From contig CACVAS010000058.1 of assembly GCA_902727855.1 (NCBI GenBank), positions 171,029-235,028 of the forward strand: DNA of 64,000 bases, given 5' to 3'. This DNA comes from an uncultured Sulfurovum sp. (GTDB lineage Bacteria > Campylobacterota > Campylobacteria > Campylobacterales > Sulfurovaceae). The notes under the pieces are model-generated. The model did not search any database, had not been told where the DNA came from, and saw only the letters and a list, made by a program, of their open reading frames with translations. Position 1 is the stretch's first letter. Each line of letters begins with the position of its first letter. Below are positions 54,601 through 62,904 of the stretch, piece after piece. The position numbers were made by a program, and so were the translations under genes.

Positions 54601-56554
54601 CATTTGTACCTGATGCTTGTGAATTATCTCCTGAGGCATCTGCTCTATGTCCTGAGGCTTGTGCATCAAGACCTGAAGCATTCGCAAAACTACCTGATGC
54701 TTGTGCACCTGCCCCTGAGGCAGTTGCGCTATATCCTGAGGCTTGAGAACCAACTCCCGAGGCATTTGTTAATGTTCCTGTTGCTATTGAATCATTTCCT
54801 GAAGCATTCGCATTTGTACCTGATGCTTGTGAATTATCTCCTGAGGCATCTGCTCTATGTCCTGAGGCTTGTGCATCAAGACCTGAAGCATTCGCAAAAC
54901 TACCTGATGCTTGTGCACCTGCCCCTGAGGCAGTTGCACTATATCCTGAGGCTTGAGAACCAACTCCCGAGGCATTTGTTAATGTTCCTGTTGCTATTGA
55001 ATCATTTCCTGAAGCATTCGCATTTGTACCTGATGCTTGTGAATTATCTCCTGAGGCATCTGCTCTATGTCCTGAGGCTTGTGCATCAAGACCTGAAGCA
55101 TTCGCAAAACTACCTGATGCTTGTGCACCTGCCCCTGAGGCAGTTGCACTATATCCTGAGGCTTGAGAACCAACTCCCGAGGCATTTGTTAATGTTCCTG
55201 TGGCTATTGAATCATTTCCTGAAGCATTCGCATTCGTCCCGGAAGCTTGTGAATCTGTTCCATTTGCCATTGCACTCGTTCCTGAAGCTTGTGAATCTGC
55301 CCCATTTGCCTGGGCACTCGTTCCTGAGGCTTGTGAATCTGTTCCATTTGCCATTGCATTCGTTCCTGAGGCTTGTGAATCTGCCCCATTTGCCTGTGCA
55401 CTCGTTCCTGAGGCTTGTGAATTCACGCCTATTGCACGTGCATTCGTTCCTGAAGCTTGTGAATCTGCTCCAACTGCTAGTGAATCTGTTCCTGAGGCTT
55501 GTGAATTCTCTCCAATTGCCTGGGCACGTGTTCCTGAGGCTTGTGCATCCATAGCTGAAGCAACTGAATCTGTTCCTGTCGCTATCGCATTCTCTGCTGA
55601 TGCTGTGGCACCATCTCCTGTTGCGACACTTGATGCAGCCGATGCTACTGAATTGACACCTGTAGCTGTAGCGTTTTCACCTTGTGCATTTGCATTGGTT
55701 CCTGTGGCGGTACTATTCTCACCACCTGCTTTAGCACCCAAACCTGTTGCGGTACTTGCCATACCTGTGGCTTGTGCTGAACTACCTGTAGCGGTACTAT
55801 TATTGCCTTGTGCTATGGCACCTCTACCTATCGCTTGGGCATTCACACCTGAAGCATTTGCTCCTGTTCCTGATGCTTGTGAATTTATCTCACTTGCCAT
55901 TGCACCTGTTCCTGTCGCTATCGCATTCTCTTCTGATGCTGTGGCACCATCTCCTGTTGCGACACTTGATGCAGCCGATGCTACTGAATTGACACCTGTA
56001 GCTGTAGCGTTTTCACCTTGTGCATTTGCATTGGTTCCTGTGGCGGTACTATTCTCACCACCTGCTTTAGCACCCAAACCTGTTGCGGTACTTGCCATAC
56101 CTGTGGCTTGTGCTGAACTACCTGTAGCGGTACTATTATTGCCTTGTGCTATGGCACCTCTACCTATCGCTTGGGCATTCACACCCGAAGCATTTGCTCC
56201 TGTTCCTGAAGCTTGTGAGTCTGCTCCACTGGCTACAGAGTCTGTTCCTGTTGCAATTGCATTATCGCCAGTTGCATCCGCTCTCAACCCTGTAGCAATA
56301 CTAAAATCTCCTATGGCACTTGCATTCTGTCCTACAGCTACACTTCTATCACCTGTTGCTTCTGAAACACGACCAATTGAAATTGATCCTTCAGTTCCAG
56401 CATTAGCATTAGCTCCTATAGCAATCGTACGATTATTATTCGGGGTTGCTGTACCTCCTGCTGCTTCATATGCATGTATATGCACTGATGTAAGCGCCAT
56501 TGCACACACTAAAGATAGAGATAACCTCTTCATCGTTACTGTCTTTTTCATCAT
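51635..56554 (-). CDS. YadA-like trimeric autotransporter adhesin
   Basis: A 1639-residue surface adhesin. An N-terminal signal peptide (about 28 residues, ending HIHA) is followed by a giant YadA/Hep_Hag head of 14-residue units of the type SxAxGxxAxASGxN. A neck motif (ERKITNVAAGVANTDAVNVA) is near 1370, then a coiled-coil stalk with a short second head and a second neck-like motif (KRRVTNVAAGINPYDAVNM). The last roughly 80 residues form the YadA anchor, ending GITWGF with a terminal Phe for BAM insertion. AAGGAG precedes the ATG. Expected to form homotrimers projecting from the outer membrane for attachment or autoaggregation. Confidence 0.93.
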   Translation of the reverse strand: MMKKTVTMKRLSLSLVCAMALTSVHIHAYEAAGGTATPNNNRTIAIGANANAGTEGSISIGRVSEATGDRSVAVGQNASAIGDFSIATGLRADATGDNAIATGTDSVASGADSQASGTGANASGVNAQAIGRGAIAQGNNSTATGSSAQATGMASTATGLGAKAGGENSTATGTNANAQGENATATGVNSVASAASSVATGDGATASEENAIATGTGAMASEINSQASGTGANASGVNAQAIGRGAIAQGNNSTATGSSAQATGMASTATGLGAKAGGENSTATGTNANAQGENATATGVNSVASAASSVATGDGATASAENAIATGTDSVASAMDAQASGTRAQAIGENSQASGTDSLAVGADSQASGTNARAIGVNSQASGTSAQANGADSQASGTNAMANGTDSQASGTSAQANGADSQASGTSAMANGTDSQASGTNANASGNDSIATGTLTNASGVGSQASGYSATASGAGAQASGSFANASGLDAQASGHRADASGDNSQASGTNANASGNDSIATGTLTNASGVGSQASGYSATASGAGAQASGSFANASGLDAQASGHRADASGDNSQASGTNANASGNDSIATGTLTNASGVGSQASGYSATASGAGAQASGSFANASGLDAQASGHRADASGDNSQASGTNANASGNDSIATGTLTNASGVGSQASGYSATASGAGAQASGSFANASGLDAQASGHRADASGDNSQASGTNANASAENAIATGTGAVASAMDSQASGTRAEASGVNSIATGTDSVASGADSQASGTNANASGVNAQAMGVDSTASGNFSIATGTRADASGGQSIATGVDSTASGNFAIATGTRADASGAQSIATGVDSSASGTRSTATGTDSVASGVDSQASGTRAEASGVNSVATGTDSVASGASSVATGDSATASAENAIATGTSSVASAMDAQASGTRAEASGVNSMATGTDAMASGADSQASGTNASATGDRSIATGVDSVASGASSVATGDSATASAENAIATGTSSVASAMDAQASGTRAEASGVNSMATGTDAMASGADSQASGTNASATGDRSIATGVDSVASGASSVATGDSATASAENAIATGTSSVASAMDAQASGTRAEASGVNSMAIGTDAMASGADSQASGTNASASGDRSIATGVDSVASGASSVATGDSATASAENAIATGTGSVASAMDAQASGTRAEASGVNSMATGTDAMASGADSQASGTNASATGDRSTALGVNSVASGNNSQASGTLANASGYNSQALGTLANASGESGIALGTGANASGHFSQAVGGYATASGSHSQASGTLATASGAHSQASGTEATASGDNAIASGSYATASGADSQASGSYATASGDQSVAIGANAKATHDNSVALGAGSVTNEANTVSVGAPGAERKITNVAAGVANTDAVNVAQLNVVDAKVDVNTLNISTNTRGIASNRNAINVNSNRISSNTNRIVEVEEKVQYVNVVDDRMAIGNAAVANATQGVALGNQAVVQSGASGSVALGANATVNAGVTNAVALGQYSVASESNTISVGNDSVKRRVTNVAAGINPYDAVNMNQYNFLDNKVNVLNDKVNGVGAMASAMSALVPNAKSDKDTQLSLGLGAYKGEAAAAIGAFHYIDDNTLLNAAVSYSPESGTAARAGITWGF
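52921..53928. repeat. Four 252-nt tandem repeats in adhesin head
   Basis: Units begin at 52921, 53173, 53425 and 53677, each 84 codons (six 14-residue head units). The second to fourth copies are nearly identical in DNA. Confidence 0.9.
54391..55230. repeat. Four 210-nt tandem repeats in adhesin head
   Basis: Units begin at 54391, 54601, 54811 and 55021, each 70 codons (five 14-residue head units) and almost identical. Different higher-order period from the neighbouring 252-nt array. Confidence 0.92.
55560..56231. repeat. Two 336-nt tandem repeats in adhesin head
   Basis: A block of 112 codons (eight 14-residue units) occurs twice, offset by exactly 336 nt, with only scattered differences. 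Boundaries approximate. Confidence 0.85.
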
Positions 56555-56613
56555 TACTCCTTCCTAAGTTTTTATGAGTGATACTATTACTATTGACTAA
56601 AGTAAAATACCTG

Positions 56614-56619
56614 ATTATA
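56614..56619 (-). promoter_or_regulatory. Candidate -10 box of the autotransporter gene
   Basis: Minus strand TATAAT about 60 nt upstream of the ATG inside a very AT-rich stretch (56580-56700) with no gene. Confidence 0.4.
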
Positions 56620-56711
56620 TAATATCAATATATTATTAAATTAATTTTATATATATATTTATTTTATGGTTATGTATAGTTTAGTGTGTAATTTTAGAAG
56701 TTAACATTTGA

Positions 56712-57566
56712 TTATCTACATGCCCAAGGGCTCTCCTGACAAAGGCGGTCAAGACTTTTCTGTGCCTCAGTATGGCTTTGCTTGGCAGCTTCCATCCAGT
56801 ACTTAAAAGTAAGCACTTTGTTCATTTTTATACCTTGTCCATGAAGAAACATAAATCCAAGAATATATTGAGCCTGTGCATCACCTTGGTATGCAGCTTG
56901 TTGATACCAGTAAGCAGCTTTTTCATAGTTTTGTTTAATACCTATACCTTTGTAGTAGAGGGTTGCAAGATTATACTGCGCATTTAAGTATTTATTTTTG
57001 GCTGCTTCTATATACCACTCTAGCGCTAAATCATAATCTTGCTTTACACCATGTCCTTTTTCATATATAACAGCAAGGTTGTATTGAGATTGGGCATCAT
57101 TTTGTAAGGCAGCTTTTTTGTACCAATGTACTGCTTTTTTATGGTCTTTTTCAATGCCATTACCCTCATAATAAGAAGTTGCAATAATATATTGTGCATT
57201 TACATCATCATTTTTAGCAGCTTTTTCATACCATTTGAGTGCTGTTGTTTGATTTTTGTCAACCCCCCTGCCGTGTTCATACATAGAGGCTATATGGTAT
57301 TGGGCTTTTCTGTTTCCATTTTTAGCAGCTTTTCTGTACCAGTATAAAGCTTTATCATACTCTTGCTTGATACCGTTACCTTCTTCATACATAAGCCCTA
57401 GGTCTAACTGTGCTTCAACATTGCCACTATGCCCAGCCTTTTTAAGAATATTTTTTGCTTTAAGATAGTCACCCGAAAGATAGGCTTTTTTTGCTTGTTG
57501 AAATGGCATATTCGCATGAAGAGAAAGAGACAAAACTACATATATGACCCAAATTATACTTTTCAT
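56712..57566 (-). CDS. Exported Sel1-repeat protein
   Basis: A 284-residue protein with a signal peptide (MKSIIWVIYVVLSLSLHA) and about six 36-residue Sel1-like repeats, for example AQLDLGLMYEEGNGIKQEYD and ALYWYRKAAKNGN. Near the end lies LCQESPWACR, a Cys pair that may form a disulfide. Sel1 solenoids of this kind are common in Campylobacterota (HcpA-like) and mediate protein contacts in the periplasm or outside. AAGGGG precedes the ATG. Confidence 0.85.
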   Translation of the reverse strand: MKSIIWVIYVVLSLSLHANMPFQQAKKAYLSGDYLKAKNILKKAGHSGNVEAQLDLGLMYEEGNGIKQEYDKALYWYRKAAKNGNRKAQYHIASMYEHGRGVDKNQTTALKWYEKAAKNDDVNAQYIIATSYYEGNGIEKDHKKAVHWYKKAALQNDAQSQYNLAVIYEKGHGVKQDYDLALEWYIEAAKNKYLNAQYNLATLYYKGIGIKQNYEKAAYWYQQAAYQGDAQAQYILGFMFLHGQGIKMNKVLTFKYWMEAAKQSHTEAQKSLDRLCQESPWACR

Positions 57567-57587
57567 ACAAACCCCTTACGTTTTAAC

Positions 57588-57779
57588 CTACATGATAACA
57601 CATAGCAGTGATAACTTGTTTTTGATTTCTAATGATATTACCATCTGCAGAAACTTGAACCTACTCAATACTTTAGCAATCCTATACTGAGAATATCCTT
57701 TTTTAATGGGTTCTGGTATCTTCTTAACTGACTTTTTTTGTATTGCTAGCAAAATTATTTTATGGTAGAATTTCATCAT
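57588..57779 (-). pseudogene. Possible decayed transposase C-terminus (HTH relic)
   Basis: A 63-codon frame reads EPIKKGYSQYRIAKVL, the first helix of the HTH that ends many Y1/REP-associated transposases. The continuation expected of such an HTH (VSADGNIIRNQKQ) is found in another frame just downstream, implying a frameshift. It abuts a REP-type pair. Short and degraded, so the call is tentative. Confidence 0.3.
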
Positions 57780-57788
57780 AATTTATCT

Positions 57789-57847
57789 GTAGGGGTCAAC
57801 CTATGTGTTGACCCAGTATTTAGACAGACACACAGGTCTGTCCCTAC
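57789..57847. repeat. REP-type element pair
   Basis: GTAGGGGTCAAC with GTTGACCC forms one hairpin (57793-57814); GACAGAC with GTCTGTC forms a second (57823-57842), whose outer end reads GTAGGGAC on the minus strand. Both outer ends therefore carry GTAGGG, as in the pair at 14.8 kb, though stems differ. Confidence 0.7.
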
Positions 57848-57866
57848 CTAAAGAGAGATGCAGACC

Positions 57867-59213
57867 ATGAAACTCTACGAACTCAAAGCCATTGCTCAAC
57901 GGTTAAACGACTTCACCTTTATAAGCCGTGCTAGACGTGTAGAAGACAATACTATAGAACTCATGTTTGATAAGTCAAAAAGTTATTTTTTCAATATGAC
58001 ACGCGGAAACAGTTTTTTATACAAAGCAGAGAGCCAAAGACCTATGCAAGGGTACAATGCACCATTTGATACCCTTTTACACTCTCTTTTATCTGCATCT
58101 AAACTGCTTGGTGTGGAAGTACCCAATAATGACCGTATTTTACGCTTTACATTGGCACCTAAAAGTTCATACAAAGACAAAATTATTTACTTGCAACTTG
58201 AATTTACCGGTAAAAATACCAATGCCATACTGATTGATGAAAATGAGGTCATCATTGAAGCATTAAGGCATATTGATGCAGACAGTTCTTTTCGTGTCAT
58301 TCGTCCTGGTATGGAACTACTTGCTATCCCTCCTTTTAAGCACAAAGAAGAGACACAAAGTAGCATTGACAATGTGGACAGTTATCTAGAAAATAAATTT
58401 GTAGAGATACAAAAGAAAAAACTCCTAGAGTTAAAAAAACAAAAACTCTCCGTAGTCTCTAAGAAAATAAAAAAATTCGAACATCTCCTTGCGAAACTAC
58501 CCAATAAAGAGAAATTAGAAACACAAGCCATAGAACATCAAAATAATGCCAATATTATTCTTTCTAATCTTTATCAAATTAAACCTTATGACACGAAACT
58601 TAAAGCTTATAACTTTGAGGGTAATGAGATTGTAATACCTTTACCAAAAGATGTAAAAGTAAATCGTATGCCTGATTATTATTTTAATCTTTCAAAACGT
58701 GCTATGGCTAAAGCAAAAAATGTCTATATAGAAGAGGAGAACTTACGCTCCAAAAAAAACTTTTATGACAATATTTATTTTGCACTTGAACAGACAAACA
58801 CCCCTTATGAACTCGAACTTCTTGTACCCAAACGTGCCAAGTCACTGAAGAAAAAAGAGAAACTACGAGAAGGTGAACTCTTTTGGATAGAAGATTACAA
58901 AGTGCTTGTAGGTCGCAACTCAAACGAAAACCAAAAACTCTTAGAGGTTGCCAAAGCCAATGACCTATGGATGCACATTAGAGATGTACCCTCAAGTCAT
59001 GTCATTATACGCACCGATAAGCAAAACCTGCCAGACTCAGTGCTTAAAGCAGCTGCCAAACTCTGTGTAGACTTTTCTGTAAAAAATCCTGGAGACTATG
59101 AGGTAGACTACACCAAACGTAAATTTGTAAAAGTTCAAGAAGGATCAAACGTACTTTATAACAAATATGAAACACTTCATATTACTAAAGAAGGTGTTGA
59201 AATACGTGTGTAA
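57867..59213 (+). CDS. rqcH: NFACT/RqcH-family protein
   Basis: About 448 residues. The NFACT-N domain starts MKLYELKAIAQRLND; a coiled coil follows (KKKLLELKKQKLSVVSKKIK, about 190-230); the NFACT-R (DUF814) domain has FWIEDYKVLVGRNSNENQKL and NDLWMHIRDVPSSHVII. RqcH homologues bind stalled 50S subunits and recruit tRNA-Ala to tag nascent chains; others are annotated as fibronectin-binding proteins. The protein is shorter than Bacillus RqcH. Two in-frame ATGs (57858, 57867); the second has better spacing from AGAGAG. Confidence 0.8.
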   Translation: MKLYELKAIAQRLNDFTFISRARRVEDNTIELMFDKSKSYFFNMTRGNSFLYKAESQRPMQGYNAPFDTLLHSLLSASKLLGVEVPNNDRILRFTLAPKSSYKDKIIYLQLEFTGKNTNAILIDENEVIIEALRHIDADSSFRVIRPGMELLAIPPFKHKEETQSSIDNVDSYLENKFVEIQKKKLLELKKQKLSVVSKKIKKFEHLLAKLPNKEKLETQAIEHQNNANIILSNLYQIKPYDTKLKAYNFEGNEIVIPLPKDVKVNRMPDYYFNLSKRAMAKAKNVYIEEENLRSKKNFYDNIYFALEQTNTPYELELLVPKRAKSLKKKEKLREGELFWIEDYKVLVGRNSNENQKLLEVAKANDLWMHIRDVPSSHVIIRTDKQNLPDSVLKAAAKLCVDFSVKNPGDYEVDYTKRKFVKVQEGSNVLYNKYETLHITKEGVEIRV

Positions 59214-59264
59214 CCTTAAGCATGCTATACTTATAGCCTTTATACAATAACAAAGGGATATTTT

Positions 59265-60023
59265 ATGACTAAATTTTTGTCAGATCACCAAGAACGTATA
59301 CTTACCGGTATAGGCCTTCTTGCCGTCGTAGGGCTCATAGGTTGGATTGATAACTTTTTTACAATGTGGGTATTTCTAGGTATCATTTATATCTTTGCCT
59401 TTTATGAAGCCATGAAACTTTTTAAACTCACATCATCTGGGGCATACGTCTGGGCTGTACTCTTATGGTTGGTTGCCTATTTTTATCCAAATCCTGACGA
59501 TCTATTTTTCCTCATAGCTATTATTTTTGCAAGTTCACTGGCATATTTTCATAATTTTGATAAAAGACTTATACTTCCATTTTTATATCCTGTGAGTGGC
59601 ATATTTTTCTTTCTCATCCTCTACTCTTACTTTGGTATAGCCGCTATGGGATGGCTACTCGTTACCGTTGCAGTTACCGATACTGGTGCCTATTTTGTTG
59701 GTAAAAGTATAGGTAAAACAAAGTTTTCAGATACGAGTCCAAACAAGACACTAGAAGGCGTCATTGGTGGTGTACTTATTGCAACTATTATAGGAACCTA
59801 TATAGGCCTCTTTGTTGTAGACTTTTGGATAGCCCTTATTGTCACTATTGCCACATCTATCTCCTCTATTTTTGGTGATCTCTTTGAGTCTTATTTGAAG
59901 CGTGAAGCGGGTGTAAAAGACTCGGGAGATTTACTTCCTGGACATGGTGGTATTTTAGACAGAATTGATGGCTATCTGTTTGCTGCACCCATCATGGTAC
60001 TTACACTAAGATCAATGATATAA
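59265..60023 (+). CDS. cdsA: Phosphatidate cytidylyltransferase
   Basis: A 252-residue, roughly seven-helix inner-membrane enzyme making CDP-diacylglycerol for phospholipid synthesis. The C-terminal signature is present: SIFGDLFESYLKREAGVKDS followed by GHGGILDRIDGYLFAAP. TDTGAYFVGKSIGKTKFSDT is the other conserved block. The dxr gene begins directly after the stop. Confidence 0.93.
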   Translation: MTKFLSDHQERILTGIGLLAVVGLIGWIDNFFTMWVFLGIIYIFAFYEAMKLFKLTSSGAYVWAVLLWLVAYFYPNPDDLFFLIAIIFASSLAYFHNFDKRLILPFLYPVSGIFFFLILYSYFGIAAMGWLLVTVAVTDTGAYFVGKSIGKTKFSDTSPNKTLEGVIGGVLIATIIGTYIGLFVVDFWIALIVTIATSISSIFGDLFESYLKREAGVKDSGDLLPGHGGILDRIDGYLFAAPIMVLTLRSMI

Positions 60024-61100
60024 ATGTCAAAAAGTATCGTACTACTAGGTTCAACCGGTTCCATAGGAGTTAACTCTCTTATTATTGCTAAGCAATACAA
60101 TATTGTGATTGAAGCACTTGTTGCTGGCAGTAATATTGACCTACTCAATCAACAAATAGCAACCCATGCACCCAAGAGGGTTGTCATTGCTAATGAAAGA
60201 GATAAACATAGAGTAAATCACCACAATGTACATTGTGGTGCTGATGCAATTTTGACCCTTATTGAGGAGTCACAAAGTACTACCATAGTCAACGCCCTTG
60301 TGGGCTATGCAGGACTTGCCCCTACACTTAAAGCCACAAACTTAGGTAAACGTGTAGCCCTTGCCAATAAAGAGTCCCTAGTTGTTGCCGGTGAATTTAT
60401 AGACATGTCGCTCATTACGCCTATAGATTCAGAACATTTTGGTCTTTGGTACTTAATGAATGACCGTCCTGTCTCTAAGCTTTATATTACTGCAAGTGGC
60501 GGTGCATTTAGGGACTGGGAAATAAACAAAATGAAAGATGCCAGATTTTCTGATGCACTCAAGCACCCAAACTGGTCTATGGGTAACAAAATCACCATAG
60601 ACTCAGCAACGATGACCAATAAACTCTTTGAACTCTTAGAAGCAAAATGGCTTTTTCATACTTCAAACATAGATGCAATGATAGAAAAAAAATCTATCAT
60701 CCATGCACTTTGCGAATTTAAAGATGGTTCAACCACAGCACACTTTGCCGGTGTAGACATGAAACTCCCTATTGCCTTTGCACTGCAAGGTGAAGTCACA
60801 GACGAGATACTCCCTCCAACTGATTTACTCTCCATGGGTGGATTAGAGTTTTTGCCTATCGAAGCAGAACGTTACCCCATCTGGAATATAAAAGAACATA
60901 TTTTAAACAACCCCCATTTAGGAGTGGTAGTCAATGCCGCCAATGAAGTAGCCATAGAAAAGTTCCAAAATGAAAAATGTTCCTTTTTTGGTATGAGTGA
61001 TATAGTCTTAGATGCCTATGAAAAATTTGGAGATGTGAAAGCTTCAAACATAGAAGATGTTGTGACCATTGATAAAGAAGTCAGAGTATATGCTAATTAA
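60024..61100 (+). CDS. dxr: 1-deoxy-D-xylulose 5-phosphate reductoisomerase
   Basis: A 358-residue enzyme of the MEP isoprenoid pathway. NADPH-binding GSTGSIGVNSLIIA, LANKESLVVAGE, the flexible-loop ASGGAFRDW and HPNWSMGNKITIDSATMTNK are all present. Adjacent to cdsA with no gap, the common bacterial order. Feeds the prenyl synthase encoded at 3.7 kb. Confidence 0.95.
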   Translation: MSKSIVLLGSTGSIGVNSLIIAKQYNIVIEALVAGSNIDLLNQQIATHAPKRVVIANERDKHRVNHHNVHCGADAILTLIEESQSTTIVNALVGYAGLAPTLKATNLGKRVALANKESLVVAGEFIDMSLITPIDSEHFGLWYLMNDRPVSKLYITASGGAFRDWEINKMKDARFSDALKHPNWSMGNKITIDSATMTNKLFELLEAKWLFHTSNIDAMIEKKSIIHALCEFKDGSTTAHFAGVDMKLPIAFALQGEVTDEILPPTDLLSMGGLEFLPIEAERYPIWNIKEHILNNPHLGVVVNAANEVAIEKFQNEKCSFFGMSDIVLDAYEKFGDVKASNIEDVVTIDKEVRVYAN

Positions 61101-61117
61101 CGTCAGGGATGCGTAAA

Positions 61118-61651
61118 ATGAAAACCCTTATTTTACATGGTTGGGGTGGCTCAGACGCGCCACACTGGCAAGCAGAGCTAGCGTCCCAAATAGCCAAGAA
61201 CTACGGCACAGTTTCTTTCCCCCTACTAGATAATTGTCATTATCCTTCAAAAAATAGATGGGTAAAACAAGTCAAAACAATACTAAAAGATTTTAAACCA
61301 GATACTGTGGTCTGCCACTCCCTTGCTAACACACTTTGGATGTGGCTCTGTGAAGAAGATAACATGGTGGAAATAGAAAGACTTTTTATGGTTTCTGTTC
61401 CTAGTTTACAGACTACAGAAAAAACGATTAAGACATTCTTCCCTTGTCCACAACCCAAGAATATCTATGCTAAAGAGGTACATGTTATTGTCTCAGACAA
61501 TGATCCATGGGTAGAGGTAGATGAGGCTAAAGCGATAGCAAAACACTATAGTGCTACCTTTACCACTTTAGAAAATGGGGGACATATCAACGAAAAGAGT
61601 GGGTATGGGAAATGGGAATGGATAGAAAAACTTGTCATGGAGAAAAAATGA
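61118..61651 (+). CDS. RBBP9/YdeN-type alpha/beta hydrolase
   Basis: A 177-residue serine hydrolase-like protein: LILHGWGGSDAPHWQ, nucleophile region VVCHSLANTLW (Ser), Asp in SDNDPWV and His in NGGHINEKSGYG. The start at 61118 has AGGG at proper spacing; the ATG nine nt upstream would abut it. Substrate unknown. Confidence 0.8.
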   Translation: MKTLILHGWGGSDAPHWQAELASQIAKNYGTVSFPLLDNCHYPSKNRWVKQVKTILKDFKPDTVVCHSLANTLWMWLCEEDNMVEIERLFMVSVPSLQTTEKTIKTFFPCPQPKNIYAKEVHVIVSDNDPWVEVDEAKAIAKHYSATFTTLENGGHINEKSGYGKWEWIEKLVMEKK

Positions 61652-61680
61652 TAAAGTACTGTGATGCATTTTTACATTGT

Positions 61681-61704
61681 GGTGCGATGGCAATCGCCCC
61701 CTAC
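61681..61704. repeat. Single REP unit, copy of the 14.8-kb arm
   Basis: Identical over 24 nt to the right arm of the pair at 14853-14876. It ends CCCCCTAC and is followed at once by GGAGAT, which is the tsaD ribosome binding site. Confidence 0.85.
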
Positions 61705-61714
61705 GGAGATCAAA

Positions 61715-62728
61715 ATGATATTATCTATTGAATCAAGCTGTGATGACAGTTCTATAGCCATCACAGATATAGCCACTAAAAAACTTGTTTACCATAAAAA
61801 GATTTCCCAAGAAAAAGAGCACTCTTGCTATGGTGGAGTGGTACCTGAACTCGCTTCACGTCTTCATGCCGTAGCATTGCCTGCAATACTCAAAGAGACT
61901 AAACCTTATTTTGACAAACTCAAAGCCATAGCTGTCACCAATCAACCAGGACTTGGTGTAACACTTTTAGAAGGCATTACTATGGCAAAAACACTGGCTG
62001 TACTCTTAGACCTACCCCTCATACCAGTACATCATTTAAAAGGTCATATCTACTCGTTATTTATTGAAAAAGAGTCTACCCTACCCCTCATAGTACTTCT
62101 CATCTCTGGAGGTCATACACAAGTCATACGTGTAGAGAATTTTGAGCATATGGAGATACTTGCTACCAGCATAGATGACTCCGTAGGTGAAAGTTTTGAT
62201 AAAACTGCCAAAATGATGGGGCTAGGTTACCCTGGTGGACCACTCATAGAAGCCCTTGCCCTTAAGGGTGATGAAAATCGTTTTGACTTGCCTATACCTT
62301 TGCGTAATTCTCCACTCATTGCCTTCTCTCTTTCTGGACTTAAAAATGCCGTAAGACTAAAAGTGGAAGCCTGTGGGGGGAAAGAAAATATGACAGAACA
62401 AGACAAAGCTGACCTCTCTGCATCTTTTCAAAAGGCAGTCAAGTTACACCTACTCCAAAAGAGTAAAAAAATATTTGCTCAAGAACCCATAAAAGACTTT
62501 GCTATTGTGGGAGGTGCATCTGCGAACAAATATATACGAGAAGCTTACGAAAAACTATGTCAAGAGTTTGGTAAAAAAATGCATGTGGCTCCTTTAGCAT
62601 ACTGTTCAGACAATGCTGCCATGATAGGCAGATATGCCCTAGATGCTTATGAAAAAAAACAATTTACACCCCCCAATGAAATAGACATAGTAACCACCAG
62701 AAAACAACAAGCGGGTATGCTCTTGTAG
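61715..62728 (+). CDS. tsaD: tRNA N6-threonylcarbamoyladenosine transferase
   Basis: A 337-residue Kae1/TsaD protein needed for the t6A37 tRNA modification. Iron ligands in [12 protein letters not shown], nucleotide-binding [10 protein letters not shown], and [22 protein letters not shown]. The start at 61715 gives the canonical [13 protein letters not shown]; a longer frame through the REP unit is not credible. Confidence 0.95.
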   Translation: MILSIESSCDDSSIAITDIATKKLVYHKKISQEKEHSCYGGVVPELASRLHAVALPAILKETKPYFDKLKAIAVTNQPGLGVTLLEGITMAKTLAVLLDLPLIPVHHLKGHIYSLFIEKESTLPLIVLLISGGHTQVIRVENFEHMEILATSIDDSVGESFDKTAKMMGLGYPGGPLIEALALKGDENRFDLPIPLRNSPLIAFSLSGLKNAVRLKVEACGGKENMTEQDKADLSASFQKAVKLHLLQKSKKIFAQEPIKDFAIVGGASANKYIREAYEKLCQEFGKKMHVAPLAYCSDNAAMIGRYALDAYEKKQFTPPNEIDIVTTRKQQAGMLL

Positions 62729-62904
62729 GGTCTTATGAGAGAACCATACTCCACATTAACTCTTCACATCATTTTACCCCTCTTTTCTAAGCCAATTTTA
62801 GATAAAATATATGTCATTATAACCCCAGTAAAAATCGACTAATCAAACGAACTTTTTGTTAAAGACAAGTTTTCATTCATGTAGTCAAATAGTAGGAGTA
62901 TCTC

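Noticed and set aside
52758..56567. Very long open frames on the plus strand (about 380-455 codons) antisense to the autotransporter gene
   Set aside because: They arise from the strict codon periodicity of the repeats, have Pro/Ala- or Leu/His-rich low-complexity translations, and lack ribosome binding sites.
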